Assembly (NCBI GenBank): GCA_017590115.1
Contig: JAGGNK010006482.1
Coordinates: 682,001-746,000 of the forward strand
Length of the DNA: 64,000 nt
Direction: 5' to 3'
Origin: Montifringilla adamsi
Taxonomy: Eukaryota; Chordata; Aves; Passeriformes; Passeridae
Position numbers and translations under genes: made by a program
The notes under the pieces: generated by a model
What the model was told of the DNA's origin: nothing
Databases searched by the model: none
The model's input: the letters and a program-made list of their open reading frames with translations, nothing else
Part shown: positions 50,762 through 61,234 of the stretch, piece after piece
How positions within the stretch are numbered: position 1 is the stretch's first letter
Layout: the number at the start of each line of letters is the position of its first letter

Positions 50762-51680
50762 GTGAGTAGCTCCTGCCTGGTCTCCTCCTCAGTCCACCTT
50801 TGTGACCCAACTGCACCAAGCAGGAGGGCTGGGGTTTTCTTCCAGTGCAGCTGCTCCTTCAGCATTCCCTAGGTGAGGGGGATGCGGTGTGGGACGGTGT
50901 TACCCACCTCACAGTCTCCCTCCAAGTAATGGACACCAAGCAGCTGTGCCCATTGAAGAGCCTGAAGTGCAGTTTGCAGTGGGATGAATCTCAGTTCTGC
51001 TGTCAAGAGCAGGTTTATAAAGATCCCTGCAGGAAAAGGACACTCTTTCCAGTCTCACGTGGTCATGCTGCTCCATGACCAGCTGTGCAGAGCTCCTGCT
51101 GTGGCTGTCTCACTGTGGAGGGTGACAATGTCCTGGGTCACATGCCTGGGGTTTTGGCAGGTGCTCAGGCAGGCAGAAAGCAGAGCAGGCAGGGATATTA
51201 TTAAAAGTTCTGGCTCTGCTGTGGTGCTGCTGCAGAACACCCACAGCCCTCTTGGCTGGGGACAGGGGTGCAGTGTCATTCCTGGGAGTGGATCAAATAA
51301 CTCCATACTGGTCTCCACTTGAGATCAGTCTACCCAGCTGAGCTCACTCTGTGGGATTTCATCAGTGCAGGCCAGCCATAAAATGTATCTAAGAAGGCAG
51401 ATGATAGAATGCACGATAATTTCCCTGACCCAGTTCCCACCCCATGTTGTGTCCTTTGGGAAATGTGTTCACTGCAGTGCTGAAGAGAGTTGAGCTCGTG
51501 AGCATTGTCCAGATGTTTCTCAGACTTCACGTCCCCTGTAGGGCCCAGAGCTGGAGCTGCAGCTCTGTTCACAATAAATGATCATTAGGTGAGCAGCGTT
51601 CCAGATTTAACAGGGGACTTGAGCTGTTCTGGACTGGAAAGGACACAGCCTTACCCCATCTCTTCTGAACTCTTTCCCAG
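50762..51680 (+). other. CLIP2 intron between coding exons 4 and 5 (0.9 kb)
   Basis: Unremarkable intron with a consensus GTGAGT donor and a TTTCCCAG acceptor. I see no repeat or gene in it. Confidence 0.85.
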
Positions 51681-51878
51681 CTGACAGAGACCTCGTCCCG
51701 CTATGCCAGGAAGATCTCTGGCACCACAGCCCTGCAGGAGGCCCTGAAGGAGAAGCAGCAGCACATTGAGCAGCTGCTGGCAGAGCGGGACCTGGAGCGG
51801 GCCGAGGTGGCCAAAGCCACCAGCCACATCTGCGAGGTGGAGAAGGAGATCGCCATCATGAAGGCCCAGCACGAGCAG
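51681..51878 (+). CDS. CLIP2: CLIP2 coding exon 5: start of coiled coil, residues 331-396
   Basis: Encodes [19 protein letters not shown], then a charged helix ([21 protein letters not shown]) that begins the dimerising coiled coil. It is 66 codons, phase 0 on both sides, with acceptor TTTCCCAG and donor GAGCAG|GTAGGA. It is very close to mammalian CLIP2; one visible difference is IAIMKAQ where I recall IALLKAQ. Confidence 0.96.
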
Positions 51879-53048
51879 GTAGGAGGTGATGGGGCTTTTT
51901 AGCACTGGCTCTCAAACGTCTGAATGTTTGATATTCCCTGAAAGTGTCAGATCATAACGCTGCCACTGTGCGGGGAACTGGGGCTCTGAATTTCTGCCTT
52001 TTATGTGGTGAGTTAAGCTGAGGCTTTCTCCACCCTCCCAGTGTCACATGTGCTATCTCTGCCAGGAGCAGGGAAAGGCCTGTGCCAGGTCTGAGGCCGG
52101 AGATAGTTTGTGTCTGCTGGATCAATACGTTTCAATGCTGAAATGCAAGTGCAAGGCAAATTTGTTCCCCTCAGCCACTGAATCTGGCTGTGGCTGGGAC
52201 TGCATTGCAGTGATTTTGTGGTGCTGAGGGATCAGCTCAGTTCATAGGGCACTGCTTTCCCACCAGAGAGGATGCTTTGGTAACATTAATAAAGGGAGGA
52301 AATCTGGAAGGAAAACAGGCTGATGATATATATATATATATATATATATGTCATATCATATCTGGAAGGAAAACAGGGTGGTGGGTGTTTGTTTGTTTTT
52401 TGCACAAGCATTTGTACAGAGGCTATGTTACGTATTAAAATGCTTAAAGAGAGTTGTGTCTGTGCTGTTTGTCAGTATGTGGTTCTTCATTGTCTGCTGT
52501 TGTCCTAAACTCTTTACTCATGCTTTTAAAGCCAAGTGAGCTGCCTGGGAGCAGGGATGGCACTGTATGTTCGAGTGGTGGGTCACACCTGCCTGTCAGA
52601 AATGCAGGAGAAATTGGGAAATCAACTGCAAGCTGACATTCTTCTTGTGCATTGTGTTTCCCAGTAATTATCAGTAACAAATGAATTAACAGAAGTCTGA
52701 AATATCTCTCTTGCTTCATGACTGGGGCTGGATTGCACTGGCACCCTCTGACCAGATTTTCAGAACTTTTCAGGCTTCAAGTTCTTAACTCTAATCAGCT
52801 GGAGTGTCCAAAAGGTTCAGGTCAGAGAGGCACTGAAGCATGGGTCACTTACAGCTCCTGGAGAAGGGGCAGTTTTTGTTCTCTTGATCCCTACATCCTG
52901 AGCTCTTTGGAAAATGTGCTCTTACCACAGCATCGTCTGAAACAGATCATCAAAACTTTCTGTTTCCTGGTTCTGCCCCCTCTTGAACAGCTTTGCACTA
53001 CCTGAGGCATGGCTAACTTTTGTGTCTCGGGCTTATTTCTTGCTCCAG
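51879..53048 (+). other. CLIP2 intron between coding exons 5 and 6 (1.2 kb)
   Basis: Contains an (AT)n run at 52326-52349 flanked by an 18-bp direct repeat (52302-52319 and 52360-52377). Otherwise nothing recognisable. Confidence 0.85.
52302..52377. repeat. (AT)n microsatellite between 18-bp direct repeats
   Basis: ATCTGGAAGGAAAACAGG occurs at 52302 and 52360, with a 12-unit AT run at 52326-52349 between the copies. Confidence 0.85.
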
Positions 53049-53152
53049 TATGTCACAGAGGCAGAAGGAAACCTGCAGCGAGCACGAGCCTTGGTGGATG
53101 GGATGCAGAAGGAGAAGATTGAGCTGCTGAACCAGCTGGAAGAGGAGAAGAG
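53049..53152 (+). CDS. CLIP2: CLIP2 coding exon 6: coiled coil, residues 397-430 plus two bases of codon 431
   Basis: Follows TTGCTCCAG and encodes YVTEAEGNLQRARALVDGMQ, then KEKIELLNQLEEEK, a continuous charged helix. The donor AAGAG|GTAAAG splits Arg431. This is a more variable segment of the CLIP-115 coil (mammals have a comparable but not identical series), and the heptad spacing is kept. Confidence 0.95.
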
Positions 53153-54617
53153 GTAAAGCAGGACTGGGTGGGTGTGAGGGAGGTGAAGTCGTGTGGACAG
53201 TGCTGAAGCCTTTGGGTGGTTTTGACTTAAGGATGCAGTGTGAAATAAAAACTGGGTCATAAACAGGCCATGTGCACCTTGGGCCATCACAGACCCTCCT
53301 GTACAGCCTGGATTTGCTGAATCCTCCTCTCCATTGTGATGGGCTGATCTTGAGGATGTTCTTTGTGAGGAAGGGAAGCCAAACTGGAGTGCAGCCTCAC
53401 TGCAGAGTGATTCACATGCCAGAGGCTCCCCTCCATGCATTTCTCCTGGTGCATGCATTTCCTCTCTGGATCACAGTGAAGATCTGCGTGTCATTCTTGG
53501 AGTCTAGGTGCTCCATGTGTATAATTAAACTCTTCAGTGGGAATAGAGAAACATTTCTGTGTATTAAATAACTGGAAACGGTGTTGATCTCAATTACTGA
53601 TGCCCCTCCTGAGGATGAAATGTTCTCCCATGCATAAGTTTCCCCTTACTCCTGGTAGGCAGCTGACTTTCCCAGCTCCAGGAGGATCTTTAACCCAAGA
53701 CAGCTGAGTTTTCCTCTAAATATCAACAGATGCCTCCCTCCTCTAATTAGAGGAGGTTCAGACAAGGAAGCTTGTTTATGAAGTTAGTTATGTACACTCA
53801 CAGCTATTTTTATCTCTAACAGAATCATAGTCCTTACATCTGGGTACTAACTAACATCCTCAGCCTTTTTCTTTTTAATCAGTAAAGAGAAAAAGAGGGA
53901 TGAGTCTAGCAGAAGACTGCATTCTTTTCTACTGTTACTGGCTTCTCTCTTCCAAAAGAGGGGTTTCCTCAGCATGTCTGTGTCAATGTGTGTGGTTTTA
54001 TTGCATTTATGTATGACTGGCCTGTAAACTCTGTGGGGAAGGCTCTCCTGTCTGCCAGGGTGGCTCACAGTTCCCCACCCTCTGCCAAGGAGGCAGAGGA
54101 TCCCATTCCCTTGGGATATTTTGTATGGACCCTGCACATTTGGCACAGGAATTGCCCAGTGCTTGGAGGACAAGGTTTGAAGAATCCAGTGAAACCTTGC
54201 TGTGCTTGTTTTGAGGATCATGTGTCAGAACAGTAGTTGTGTGTCTGAGGGGATGTACCTTGCAAAAAGGCCACGTTTGTGTGTGAAAGCTGCTTGTCCT
54301 GCTCCATGGGGCTTGCTGCTCAGTTTCTGCTGGGCTTCGGTATCCAAAGGTGGTCTGTACCCCTCTCAGACTTTGATTCTGCAGGCCATTATGTGATTTC
54401 TAAATATCACATCATGGGTGGGTAGTTTTAGAGCACAAAAAGCTTAACAGTAGTTTTTGGGCAGCTTTTCCGTTTGTTGGCAGTGACCTCTCCGTTGATG
54501 GCTGCAGTAGCCCATGGAGCTTGGTCAGCAGTGGAAAGGCTGATGTGCAATGCTGCTGAGACACAGGGGGCTGAGCTGAGAGTTCCTGATTGCTCTGTGT
54601 GTCCCTTCCCTTCCCAG
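53153..54617 (+). other. CLIP2 intron between coding exons 6 and 7 (1.5 kb)
   Basis: No gene or clear repeat seen. It ends in a good CCTTCCCTTCCCAG acceptor. Confidence 0.85.
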
Positions 54618-54678
54618 GAAAGTGGAGGACTTGCAGTTCCGTGTGGAGGAAGAATCCATTACAAAAGGGGACCTGGAG
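54618..54678 (+). CDS. CLIP2: CLIP2 coding exon 7: coiled coil micro-segment, residues 431-451
   Basis: A 61-bp exon reading (R)KVEDLQFRVEEESITKGDLE, identical as far as I recall to mammalian CLIP2 and similar to CLIP1, where this is among the best conserved parts of the coil. It restores phase 0 before the 105-bp exon that follows, so the next exon can be skipped without a frameshift. The donor is CTGGAG|GTAATT. Confidence 0.95.
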
Positions 54679-56129
54679 GTAATTCCTTATGATCTTGCCA
54701 AAATGTGGGATACAGAGCTGTGTGTGGGGCCTCACTTGAGTGACTTCTGCCTCCTTTTCCTCCCCTCTAACAACACTTTACTGATGGCTTTGGACTGCTG
54801 TGAGGATTGTTCTTTGGTGCCCAAGGACTGCTCACACCTGGGGCTGCCTGGAGTTCATCTGTCACTCTGAGTTGCCAAGCCATGTGAAAATCTCTCTCTG
54901 AATGTGTTGAACATACATTTTTTCCCCCCTAGAAATGAATTGACAGTTCAGCTCCTGTCCCTGTGGTGTCCTGCTCTCAGCAGCTAATGGGCACACGGAG
55001 TCTCCTGGCTGGATGCTGTTTAATTCCAGCCAAAAAGCTGTGTATGCTGAGGTATCCTCACTGCCTGGAGCGTGGGGCTGGCACGAGGATTGACGCCCTG
55101 TCACTGGGAAGGGCTGTTGCTCAGAGATGCTGTTGCAGTGAACATTGTGCAGACTGGGAGGGATGTTGGGATGAAGTGATGTTGGCCCTTCAGTGGGAGG
55201 TTTTTCCATGGGAAAAAGGGAACAGAAAATCTTTCAGTGGAAGCAAGGCTCTGCTCTCCAAATGAAAATCAAGGAAGTTTTCTGTCTCTTTAGCTGGAGT
55301 GCCAGGTTAGTAACAGCCAGAAATGTCAAGGGCCCTGCTCCTGTGCTTCACTGTCACTCATAGCAATAAAAGCCCAGGAAAATGGGAAAACTAGGACATG
55401 GATATGTTGCTGTGGCTGTGATCCTGCTGGCATAAACCTCTCTTCTTCATCCAGAAGCTGAAGGAGATGTTTGACAGGGTGTAAACTAGTCGTGCACTGA
55501 TAGCAGACCTTTGTGGGAGCACAGCAAGTGCAGTTTCTGCCTGTTGTGTGGGAGCAAAATCAGATTTCTGTTCATCCCTGAGCTGACAGCTTTCCCACAG
55601 TGCTCCAGGGAAGCGTTGTTGGTGCATGCATCATTCCATTTGAGGGCAGTGAATTGCCCCTTTGTAAGCTCCAAGTGTTTAAGCCTGGCTGTGTAATTAT
55701 GGCAGTGGGACCAGGGTTGGCCAGATGGAATATTTGGATATTTTTCTTTTTAAAAAGCCACGATGCTTAGCAAGATGATAAGCTGCTATAGATAAGCTCC
55801 CATTCTCAGTTTGGGACTTTCAGTCTTGGATTTAATTTTCCTTTGGGCTGGGAAGGAATTGTTTTGCAATGGGGATGTGGCCAAGCTTTCAGCAGGACAT
55901 TATGGTCCTGTCCTCACTTCCATGCTTGTCTGTACAAAAGGACAAATAATTCAGGAATGCTTGATTTCCCCTGACCCAGGGAACTGGCATGCTGTCCATG
56001 AGTCCAGCATCAGTCCCAGCACAGGCACTGGCAGAGGGCTTGGCTGGGGACAGATTTTACATCTTGTCTGCCTGATTTGCATGTTCAGACTGAATGATTG
56101 GCCCACTACAGTTAATTCTCACCTTCCTG

Positions 56130-56130
<1 letters not shown>

Positions 56131-56187
<57 letters not shown>
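56131..56187. repeat. Poly(T) run of 57 nt
   Basis: An uninterrupted T run, followed by GTTTGTTTG and a further T run. No LINE or SINE body is recognisable on either side, so it is not clearly a retroposon tail. Confidence 0.9.
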
Positions 56188-56188
<1 letters not shown>

Positions 56189-57892
56189 TTTGTTTGTTTT
56201 TTTTTTGTGGAGACAGTTAAGCTTTCCAGAAGCAAGTAATTAACTGAGAGAAAAAATATGTTGGTGGCCTGAAGGTACAGCGAGATCAAGGTTTTGTACC
56301 TCGATAGAGCAGCTGTGGATTTAGCCTTGAAATGCAGTTATGAATTCAGCCCAGTTTTGATCCTGCTTGGCAGCTGATGCTGTAGTGATTTGGGAGATGA
56401 GAAACAAATGCAGGAAAAGCTTTCAAGAGCTTTGAAAGTTAAAAAGCTAATGTAGGAAAAGCTTTCAGGAGAGATTTTTTGTGGTGGAAAACCAAGGTTT
56501 ACAGGAAGTATTATCCTCATCAAGGAACTCTCTCATGCTCATCTCCTGGATCCTGCAGCATGCCTTGAATGCCAGTGGGAAGTCAGTTTATAATTTGTGA
56601 ACAGTAATTTAAGGCTAATAGCTACAAATAAATCTGAAATTCATATCTGGGCTTCCTCAAAGTGCAAGAAAACTTTGTATTTGAGGTTCTGACTCATACT
56701 GGCTACTACTAGCAAACCAATTTACATAAAATAATACTGGATTGAATGTAAACCTAAGGGTCAAGGACTGTAAAACACATTAATCTATTTTTTTCCATGG
56801 TTTCTTGTTTGGTTTTTCCCCCTCTATTTTCATATGTTTTCCAGAGTTGGAAAATACCAGGATTAATATATACTGTGCAAGAATATCAGGTGGGACTGAG
56901 AGCTTGACTGGGCACTTGTGTTAATCTCAGGAGCCTGGAGAGAATCTCTTTGAGAAGTCCAGAGATGAGTTTTATAGTAAGTCAGCATCTTCAGGTAGCA
57001 AATATCTGATTGCTGCCACCAGTTAATTAATTGGTATCAATGGAATATTTGTTCTTTTTAGTAAAATCAGTCCTGGAACTCCCTCTCGAGATGTGAATCT
57101 TTGGGCTTTACAGGGAGCAGAATTAATTTTATTTCATTAATTAAATGCCTTTTTTTTTTTTTAATTAGGATGCAATAAGCCAACTTTTACACTTAAGTTA
57201 TATAATTTGGGGTTTTGATGGTATTTGGGCACTTGAATCCATATATTTTTCTCCCCTCCTTCAGGGGTTAAATAAGGCACATAAAACACAGAGCCATCTG
57301 AATATAAATGGCAGTTATGTCACCATCTATGAATACATGTACAATGATATTTTGCAAGCATAAAACATGGATTTTTTTAAAACTTCTGTTTTTATAATTT
57401 GTACACAACTTGCCAAGCCTTGCTTAATTGTAGGGAAGGGCAGAAAATCCCTAAAATTGGCTCCAATAGAAAGAGGGGGAAAGCAAATAATTTTATGGAA
57501 AATTAAGGGAAAAAATGGGGGTAAAAAATGGTTCTGAGCAGGTTTTTCGTTTGCTTTTTGCTAGATGAATTTTTTAATTTGATAGGTTAATTAAGTTTAA
57601 TTCTAAGGAGAATGTGGGTTTTGTAAGCAAAAAAAATGAGAAGGCCAGAGTGTGCATGCAACTTCCCATGTCTCCTGTCCTCTTTTATTTATAGGGAATT
57701 TTACATGATATTACAGTGGTGACTGTGGAGTGCTGAGCTTTGCCACCTGGTGCAGCTTTGTGGTACTTCAGCTTTAAAAGTGAAGGGCACTGAAGCAATG
57801 CCCAGAGCCAGTGCTCCTGGATTTGGGTAGATAACATGAACTTCTTGTGCTTAGCTGAATCATTTGTCAAAAAATACCAAAACCAGCCTTGA

Positions 57893-57990
57893 AAACAAAC
57901 CAACCAACCAACCAAAAATCCCCAAACCAACCAACCAACCAAAAATCCCCAAACCAACCAAAAATCCCAAAACCAACCAACCAACCAAAA
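57893..57990. repeat. CCAA-based minisatellite, about 27-bp period
   Basis: AACCAACCAACCAACC alternates with AAAAATCCCC; the A runs begin at 57914, 57941 and 57960. It is the reverse-complement type of the GGTTGGTTGG block at 27290. Confidence 0.85.
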
Positions 57991-58590
57991 AAGTTCTGTT
58001 TTCTTGTGCCAGAGTTAGTAGAGTCCTACTGTCCAAAAGTCACCTTGAAATTCATGTCAGGCCTGCTCAAACTCAGAGCACTGACTTACAGAACAGATTG
58101 GGATCTCAATTCCCTGATCTCTTCAGTGCAGTGTGTTTTTTGTTTCACAGCATGCCATGTACAGTATGACCTGGGGGTTTTTCCCCACTTAGTGGAGGAT
58201 TCATGCTGTCTCCAGAGCAGAAAGAGGACAGGAACTTCCAACTCTTTTCAGTCTACCTTGTGGTTCTTCTTGAGGAAAGATGTGGGGAACCATTGCAACG
58301 TCTTTGCACTGTCTGTGTGTACAAGGGCCTTGTACTGGTGGGAGCTTTGCTTTTTGGGAACTGTCTTCAGTTGATGCAGGAAGGCACTGGAGCAGGTGTC
58401 TCATGCAGAAGGATGTTTTCCCATCACAGATTCACTTTTCTTGTGAAGAGCCACTACGAGTACCATGTAAAATCCCACAGGGACTCTTTTCTGTTTGGTT
58501 GGATTTTTCCTCCCTGTCTGGGTTTTTATTCCCTTCCTGTTGTGAATGGCCTTTCCTTGTCTTGTTCTCTGGAGATGATGTTGCAGCCTT

Positions 58591-58658
58591 CTCTCTCTCT
58601 CTCTCTCTCCCCCTTCCCCTGCTCCCCTCTCCACTGTTCTTTTTTCTCTCTGTGTGAC
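58591..58658 (+). promoter_or_regulatory. CT-rich tract before CLIP2 coding exon 8
   Basis: An uninterrupted (CT)9 at 58591-58608 is followed by CCCCTTCCCCTGCTCCCC and TTCTTTTTTCTCTC, ending at the acceptor. CUCUCU and UCUU are known binding words of polypyrimidine tract binding proteins, which repress many neural cassette exons. A regulatory role here is inference. Confidence 0.5.
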
Positions 58659-58661
58659 CAG

Positions 58662-58766
58662 ACTCAGACGCAGTTGGAGCATGCCCGAATTCGGGAGCTC
58701 GAGCAGAGCCTGCTGTTTGAGAAGGCACAGGCTGAAAAACTCCTCAGAGAATTAGAGGACACCAGG
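58662..58766 (+). CDS. CLIP2: CLIP2 coding exon 8: 35-residue in-frame exon, residues 452-486, probable cassette exon
   Basis: 105 bp, phase 0 on both sides, encoding [20 protein letters not shown] and 15 more coil residues. From memory, mammalian CLIP2 has a shorter isoform (1011 against 1046 residues), a difference of exactly 35 residues in this part of the coil. This exon is therefore the likely bird equivalent of that alternative exon. Skipping it would keep frame and heptad register (35 = 5 x 7). The acceptor GTGACCAG is preceded by a CT-rich tract. The donor is ACCAGG|GTAATG. Confidence 0.93.
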
Positions 58767-60289
58767 GTAATGCACCCTCGCTTGCCCTGCCTGCAGACAG
58801 CGCTTGCACTGCCCTGGTGCTCATGATGCCTTGCTTTGGGTTTCTTTCTTTTGGTTTTTGTGGGGTTGATTGATTTTGGCTTGAACTTAAGCTTCCTTGA
58901 TTTTGTTTGGTTTTTTTTTTTTATTTGCTCTCTTTCCCAGATATAGTAGTATGATAAGATTTCTAGCTTTGCTTCTCTTGTGGGGAACTTGTTTCTCAGA
59001 CTGAGTTTGCCTCTCTGCCCCACCATCTGACACATGAGCTCCTACAATTCATTCTTCAATTAACATATCCCAGTAATATCCACCCCCTGCACAATTCATT
59101 CTGCTTTGAGCCCCACCCCGCCCCAGGCTGTAAGAGGAGATAACATTGCAGTCAACATTCCAGTGTCCCCTGCCAGGCGTGGGAGCTGCCATCTGAAGTG
59201 GAAGGTGCTGGTGGATGCAGGTGGGCCCGCTCTGATCCCTGGCCGTGCCTGCAACAGGACAGATTGCCCAGAGGAATCCTAAAAGCAGCCAGATGTGGAA
59301 AGGGCTTTTTCATGCTGGTGTGGTGTGGGAAGCAGCAAACTTGCTGCAGTGAGCAGTAATGGGTTTGAGAGCTGTAGAAAACACAAATGGGAGGGTCTCC
59401 AAAAGGTCTGGATGGTCTGAAGCCCCCCGTGTCCATCTAAAATAATGACCACCAGCCTCCTGGGCTGATGGCTGCTGGGCAAGTGGCAATTGAAATGGAG
59501 TGAAATTGATCTCTTGGAGTTTGGCTCAGTTTCCTTCTTTCTTTTGCCTTTTTCTAATGTTTCATCCTCTTCTCCATCCATAGTGGCAGCACCCTGTACT
59601 CCCTGTGACTCGCAGGGAGTTCGGCCCTGCTGGGTTACATTCAGATGGCAAAACACGGATCCATAGCCCTTCAGCTCAATGTGTGCCATGGCCAGATTTA
59701 TTGTCTTGCATCCTCTAGCCTCCTTTGTTATTTTGACTTTGCTAATAAACTCTAACGAGTACTGATATGTAAAAATCCCTTTTCCTTTTTACACCAGGGA
59801 AAACAAATTCCATTACAGAAGAGAGGTCTGCAGGCTGAGGATTGCTGAGCAATAAAGGAAACATGATATGCTTAATGCTGGGTTTGATGCTTGTGAAAAT
59901 TCCTGCATGTGCAGTCACATCTCCTCTGTGCATCATCTGACAAGATGCCTGGTCTGGAAACATAATGCCCTTCCAGGACATTATTTTTCATAAACCACTG
60001 TTGCTCCCTAGTGAATTTCCAGGGTTATTTCCAAGGTGTTTTTCTGTGGAAAGCAAGAGGTTTGTATTAGGAAAAATGAATTGCAATTGGCACAGACATA
60101 ACTGTGAGCTGTCGGTGCTGGTTACCCTGGTGCAGAGCTGTGCTCAGGTTGGAGGGTACCAGGTGCTCTTTACCTCTTCATTTGACCTTTGACTGATGTG
60201 CTTTGGATTAATTTCCCCTGGAGAACGCTTGCTGGGGGGAAGGCGCGGCGACGAGGGGCGCACTGACCTTGTGTTGTGTCGTGTTGCAG
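58767..60289 (+). other. CLIP2 intron between coding exons 8 and 9 (1.5 kb)
   Basis: No gene or clear repeat seen. There is a T-rich patch at about 58905-58922 and a short CpG-rich stretch just before the acceptor at 60289. Confidence 0.85.
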
Positions 60290-61234
60290 CTGACCACGGT
60301 GGCAGAGCAGTCCAGGATCCTGCAGCTGGAGGAGGAGCTGAGCCTGAGGCGCAGCGAGGTGGACGAGCTGCGGCAGTGCCTGCAGAGCTCCCAGCCCGCG
60401 GAGAGCCCCGAGCACAGCCTGGGGCTGCACTCCGAGGCTCTGCGGCTGCGGGACCAGCTGCTGTCTGTCAACAAGGAGCACCAGAAGGAGAGCAGCCAGC
60501 TGAAGGAGAAGTATGAGAAGACGCTGAAGAAGTACCAGCAGGAGATGGAGAAGCTGAAGTCTGTCAATGAGAAGTACTCGCAGGAGATTGTTGACCTAAA
60601 GCATAAAGTTCAGCAAGCCACTAACGAGAACATGGGGCTCATGGACAACTGGAAGTCCAAGTTGGACACGTTGGCTTCTGACCACCAGAAGTCTCTAGAG
60701 GACCTGAAAGCCACGCTCAACTCAGGCCCTGACAGCCAGCACAAGGAGATTGTGGAGCTGAAGGCAGTGGTGGAGAGTATAAAGCTGGAGCACCAGCTTG
60801 AGCTGGAGAACCTGAAAGCAAAGCACGACATTGAGACAGCTGTCCATATAAAGGAGAAAGAGAGCCTCAAGCTGAAGCTGCAAGAGGCTTTGGATGAAGT
60901 GGAAAAAAGCAACAGCAACTGGAAAATGCAACTGGAAACCAAAAGCAGTCAGCACCTTCTGGAGCTCCAAGATGTGAAGGACAAGTGTCGAGATGCTGAG
61001 CTGAGGGTGCATGAACTGGAGAAACTTCATGGTGAATACACAGATCAGACACAAGCAATAGCTTTCTTGAAAGAGCAGATATCTTTGGCTGAAAAGAAGA
61101 TGTTGGACTATGAAACATTACAGAAAACAGAAGCCCACAGCAAACAGGAAATCCAAAGATTGCAGGAAAAAGTGCTTGTCTTAGAGAACAAGCTGCAGTC
61201 CATGGAGGCCCTGCATCCTTCTCAGCATGCAAAT
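60290..61234 (+). CDS. CLIP2: CLIP2 coding exon 9: long coiled-coil exon, residues 487-801
   Basis: A 945-bp exon (315 codons, phase 0), the largest here. It begins LTTVAEQSRILQLEEELSLR and runs as a near-unbroken heptad coil with Leu/Ile at a/d positions and dense Glu/Lys. A short Ser/Pro/Glu break (QSSQPAESPEHS, about residues 514-525) is also variable in mammals. The segment VQQATNENMGLMDNWKSKLD is strongly conserved. The coil drives CLIP dimerisation. The first third is CpG-rich, the rest A-rich. The donor is the poor AAT|GTATGA; readthrough would add one Val and hit TGA at once. The join to MIETNDISEE at 63673 matches mammalian CLIP2. Confidence 0.95.

Larger units (their letters stand above)
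54679..58661 (+). other. CLIP2 intron between coding exons 7 and 8 (4.0 kb)
   Basis: Contains a 57-nt poly(T) run at 56131-56187, a CCAA-based minisatellite at 57893-57990, and a CT run at 58591-58608 close to the acceptor. No coding sequence is supported, and the rest is unremarkable. Confidence 0.85.

Noticed and set aside
55811..56239. 142-codon frame with a poly-Phe tail
   Set aside because: The Phe run is the 57-nt poly(T) tract; there is no other support.
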